Shown here: positions 62,482-64,000 of the stretch, in pieces
Layout: every line of letters begins with the position of its first letter
Numbering within the stretch: the stretch's first letter is position 1
Source: Acidobacteriota bacterium
Lineage (GTDB): Bacteria; Acidobacteriota; Terriglobia; Terriglobales; Acidobacteriaceae
Reading direction: 5' to 3'
Assembly (NCBI GenBank): GCA_013289765.1
Contig: JABCZI010000008.1
Coordinates: forward strand, 231,583-295,582
Length of the DNA stretch: 64,000 nucleotides
Position numbers and translations under genes: made by a program
The notes under the pieces: model-generated
What the model was told of the DNA's origin: nothing
Seen by the model: only the letters and a program-made list of their open reading frames with translations
Database searches by the model: none

Positions 62482-63038
62482 CGGCGCGCTCATTTGGATT
62501 TCATGTGATGGGCCTGATTTTGATGCTGACGCCGGCTTGGGCGCAGAGTCACCACGATCCTTTTACCTCGGCGGAAATTGATCAGATCCGCGATGCCAGT
62601 TGGGAGCCGCAGCAGCGGCTGGCGCTTTACCTGAAGTTTGCCAGGGCCCGGCTGGTCGCGCTCGAACAGATGCGCAGTGATCCTAAAATAAAGGATCGCG
62701 CACAAGAAACGCATGACCGGCTGGATGACTTTCTGCTGATCTATGACGAATTGAACGACAATATCGACACTTACGTCGATCGGAAGAACGACATTCGCAA
62801 GCCGTTGAAGCTGATTATCGATGCCGACACTGAGTTTGAGGCCAAGTTGCGCGCGTTGAAGGATGCAGCGAACACGCCTCCGGAAGAAGCGAAGAAGTAT
62901 GAATTTGTTTTGAGCAGTGCGCTCGATACCATTGACACTTCGATTGAAGATCATCGCAAGCTGCTGGCTGAGCAAGAAGAAGCTAGCAAGCATGGGAAGA
63001 GATCTTACTCGAAGCCTTCCGCGAGTAAGCCTGAGTGA
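62478..63038 (+). CDS. Exported helical protein of unknown function
   Basis: The 186-residue protein has a signal peptide (about residues 5-23, ending AWAQS) and helical heptads rich in charged residues (SAEIDQIRDASWEPQQRLALYLKFARARLVALEQM; DDFLLIYDELNDNIDTYVDRKNDIRKPLKLIIDAD). The tail is Ser/Lys/Pro-rich. It overlaps its upstream neighbour by 4 bases. Together with the TPR protein the three genes look like one envelope module. Confidence 0.8.
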   Translation: MTARSFGFHVMGLILMLTPAWAQSHHDPFTSAEIDQIRDASWEPQQRLALYLKFARARLVALEQMRSDPKIKDRAQETHDRLDDFLLIYDELNDNIDTYVDRKNDIRKPLKLIIDADTEFEAKLRALKDAANTPPEEAKKYEFVLSSALDTIDTSIEDHRKLLAEQEEASKHGKRSYSKPSASKPE

Positions 63039-63175
63039 TGGTCTTGGTGAGATTGCTAGGAGCGAGAAAAAGCGGCGATCCTCGCTCGATTGAGTGCCGG
63101 GGGCGGCTGTCCATCATAAAGTATCCCCTCTGCTAATCTGCCCGTGCCAATCTGACATGCTAATCTGGGTTCACT

Positions 63176-63862
63176 GTGCGTGAGGGACTCCTCAACATTT
63201 TCCATGATGAGCACCGGCAGTTGCGTCCGGGCACGGCTGCGCCTGAGCTGAAGGTGGAGTTTTTTGCTTTCGCAAACGTAAATAATACGATTCGACTGCG
63301 CGAGGGCAGACTGCTGGTCAGACTGTCTGATCTGCTGGAAGGCGCGCCGGACACGGTGGTGCGAGCCATCGCCCACATTCTGCTGGCCAAGATGTACCGC
63401 AAACCAATTGATCGCGCCCACGCGGCGCGTTATCGAAAATATGTGGGCAGCCATGAAGTCGTAAATAAGGCGCACCTGGTGCGGCAAATGCGCGGACGCA
63501 AGCAACTGCATTCGCCGAAGGGCCGCATTTACGACCTGGATGAAGTTTTCGAGGATCTGAACCGGCGATTCTTTCATGGATTGCTGGGGCGGCCGCGCAT
63601 GAGTTGGAGTCCGAGCAAGACACGGCGCATTCTGGGGCATTATGATCCGGCGCACAATGCGATTGTGATCAGCCGCATCTTTGATCAGTTTCTGGTCCCG
63701 CGCTACGCGGTGGAATACATCGTGTACCACGAGATGCTGCACTTGAAGCATCCGGTAAGATTGCGGGGAAGCCGGCGGTGCGTGCACTCCGCGGAGTTTC
63801 ATGCGGAGGAGAAGTTATTTCCGGAGTTGCGGCGGGCCAATGCTTTTCTGAAGAGATTATGA
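63176..63862 (+). CDS. SprT-like zinc metallopeptidase domain protein
   Basis: The 228-residue protein starts at GTG 63176 and has an HEMLH motif at residues 185-189 in VEYIVYHEMLHLKHP. His185 and His189 bind zinc and Glu186 is the base; a later His (204 or 209, SAEFHAEEKLFPEL) is the third ligand. This is the SprT-like pattern known from YgjP-type peptidases and DNA-protein crosslink proteases (Spartan). Proximity to uvrA is suggestive of a repair link, but only inferred. No signal peptide, so cytoplasmic. Confidence 0.85.
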   Translation: MREGLLNIFHDEHRQLRPGTAAPELKVEFFAFANVNNTIRLREGRLLVRLSDLLEGAPDTVVRAIAHILLAKMYRKPIDRAHAARYRKYVGSHEVVNKAHLVRQMRGRKQLHSPKGRIYDLDEVFEDLNRRFFHGLLGRPRMSWSPSKTRRILGHYDPAHNAIVISRIFDQFLVPRYAVEYIVYHEMLHLKHPVRLRGSRRCVHSAEFHAEEKLFPELRRANAFLKRL

Positions 63863-63869
63863 GTGTAAT

Positions 63870-63888
63870 GGCCTTCCATGAGAAGGCC
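63870..63888 (+). terminator. Hairpin after the SprT-like gene
   Basis: GGCCTTC (63870-63876) and GAAGGCC (63882-63888) form a perfect 7-base stem with a 5-base loop just beyond the stop codon, and just before the end of the opposing gene. No T-run follows. It could serve both converging genes. Confidence 0.5.
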
Positions 63889-63896
63889 GGTCGGAG

Positions 63897-64000
63897 TCAA
63901 GTCGATTCTTCATTGGCTTCATTGAACAAGGTTTTGTTCTCCCGCCGAGTGGCCGCTGTCGCCATGCTTCCATCCGCACTATCGAGGAGCGATTGGTTTC
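63897..64000 (-). CDS. C-terminal end of an unidentified minus-strand gene, cut by the window edge
   Basis: On the minus strand a frame enters at the window edge and stops at TGA (63899-63897) after 34 codons. The residues NQSLLDSADGSMATAATRRE then NKTLFNEANEEST read like a real soluble helix-rich C-terminus. The family is not recognised. It is convergent with the SprT-like gene. Confidence 0.5.
   Translation of the reverse strand, partial: NQSLLDSADGSMATAATRRENKTLFNEANEEST

Noticed and set aside
1..64000. tRNA, rRNA, prophage or integron genes
   Set aside because: I looked for cloverleaf-like runs with a TTCGA arm in the gaps and for integrase or phage structural motifs and found none I could support.

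Overview
The window looks like chromosomal DNA from an acidobacterium, probably class Terriglobia (Koribacter/Sulfotelmatobacter-like). This is a judgement from gene content rather than a database search. The content includes a sedolisin (S53) protease with pro-domain, a hopanoid glycosyltransferase HpnI, a very large sortilin/BNR-type exported protein, an FG-GAP repeat protein, CocE/NonD hydrolase, MacB-type permeases, a caa3/aa3-type cytochrome oxidase cluster, a YceD-rpmF-plsX-fabD cluster, and many short palindromic intergenic repeats. Base composition is moderately GC-rich by eye. I see no rRNA, tRNA, CRISPR array, prophage or intact insertion sequence.

Layout. 1-5.3 kb: small single genes (a cut-off C-terminus, RibD/DHFR-like reductase, VOC protein, YciI protein, membrane-anchored HtrA-like protease, aldo/keto reductase, YjbR protein). 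5.3-13.8 kb: gamma-glutamyltransferase, TIM-barrel sugar isomerase, asnS, arginase, ddl, CocE/NonD hydrolase. 13.9-15.9 kb: a SAM-I riboswitch plus terminator ahead of threonine synthase and a ubiquitin-like sulfur-carrier protein; this is the most interesting locus. 15.9-19.9 kb: a tightly overlapping TetR/HlyD/ABC-ATPase/ABC-permease efflux operon. 20-23.4 kb: fatty-acid/phospholipid cluster on the minus strand. 23.5-30.4 kb: Tat-exported molybdopterin oxidoreductase pair (IorAB type), PilZ protein, TPR membrane protein, DksA-like protein, S53 protease. 30.6-37.5 kb: two MacB-like permeases without an ATPase, HpnI, a hybrid histidine kinase, a small HARE-HTH-like protein, and the broken 3' end of a MacB/LolD-type ATPase gene. 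37.7-47.6 kb: a PEGA-domain protein with a kinase fold lacking catalytic residues, several membrane or exported proteins of unknown role, FG-GAP protein, PdxS, thioesterase. 48-57.4 kb: BNR/sortilin-like protein, ATP-pyrophosphatase, cytochrome c oxidase cluster (II, I, III, III', IV, small protein). 57.6-64 kb: uvrA translationally overlapped by a TPR protein, two small exported proteins, a SprT-like metallopeptidase, and the cut-off end of a minus-strand gene.

Functional links: the oxidase genes form one respiratory module. yceD-rpmF-plsX-fabD couples ribosome and lipid synthesis. The TetR operon is a self-regulated drug-efflux unit. The riboswitch places threonine synthase and the sulfur carrier under methionine/SAM control, which suggests a sulfur-carrier-dependent branch of homocysteine synthesis (hypothesis). 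Intergenic DNA is unusually rich in dispersed inverted repeats of at least four families.
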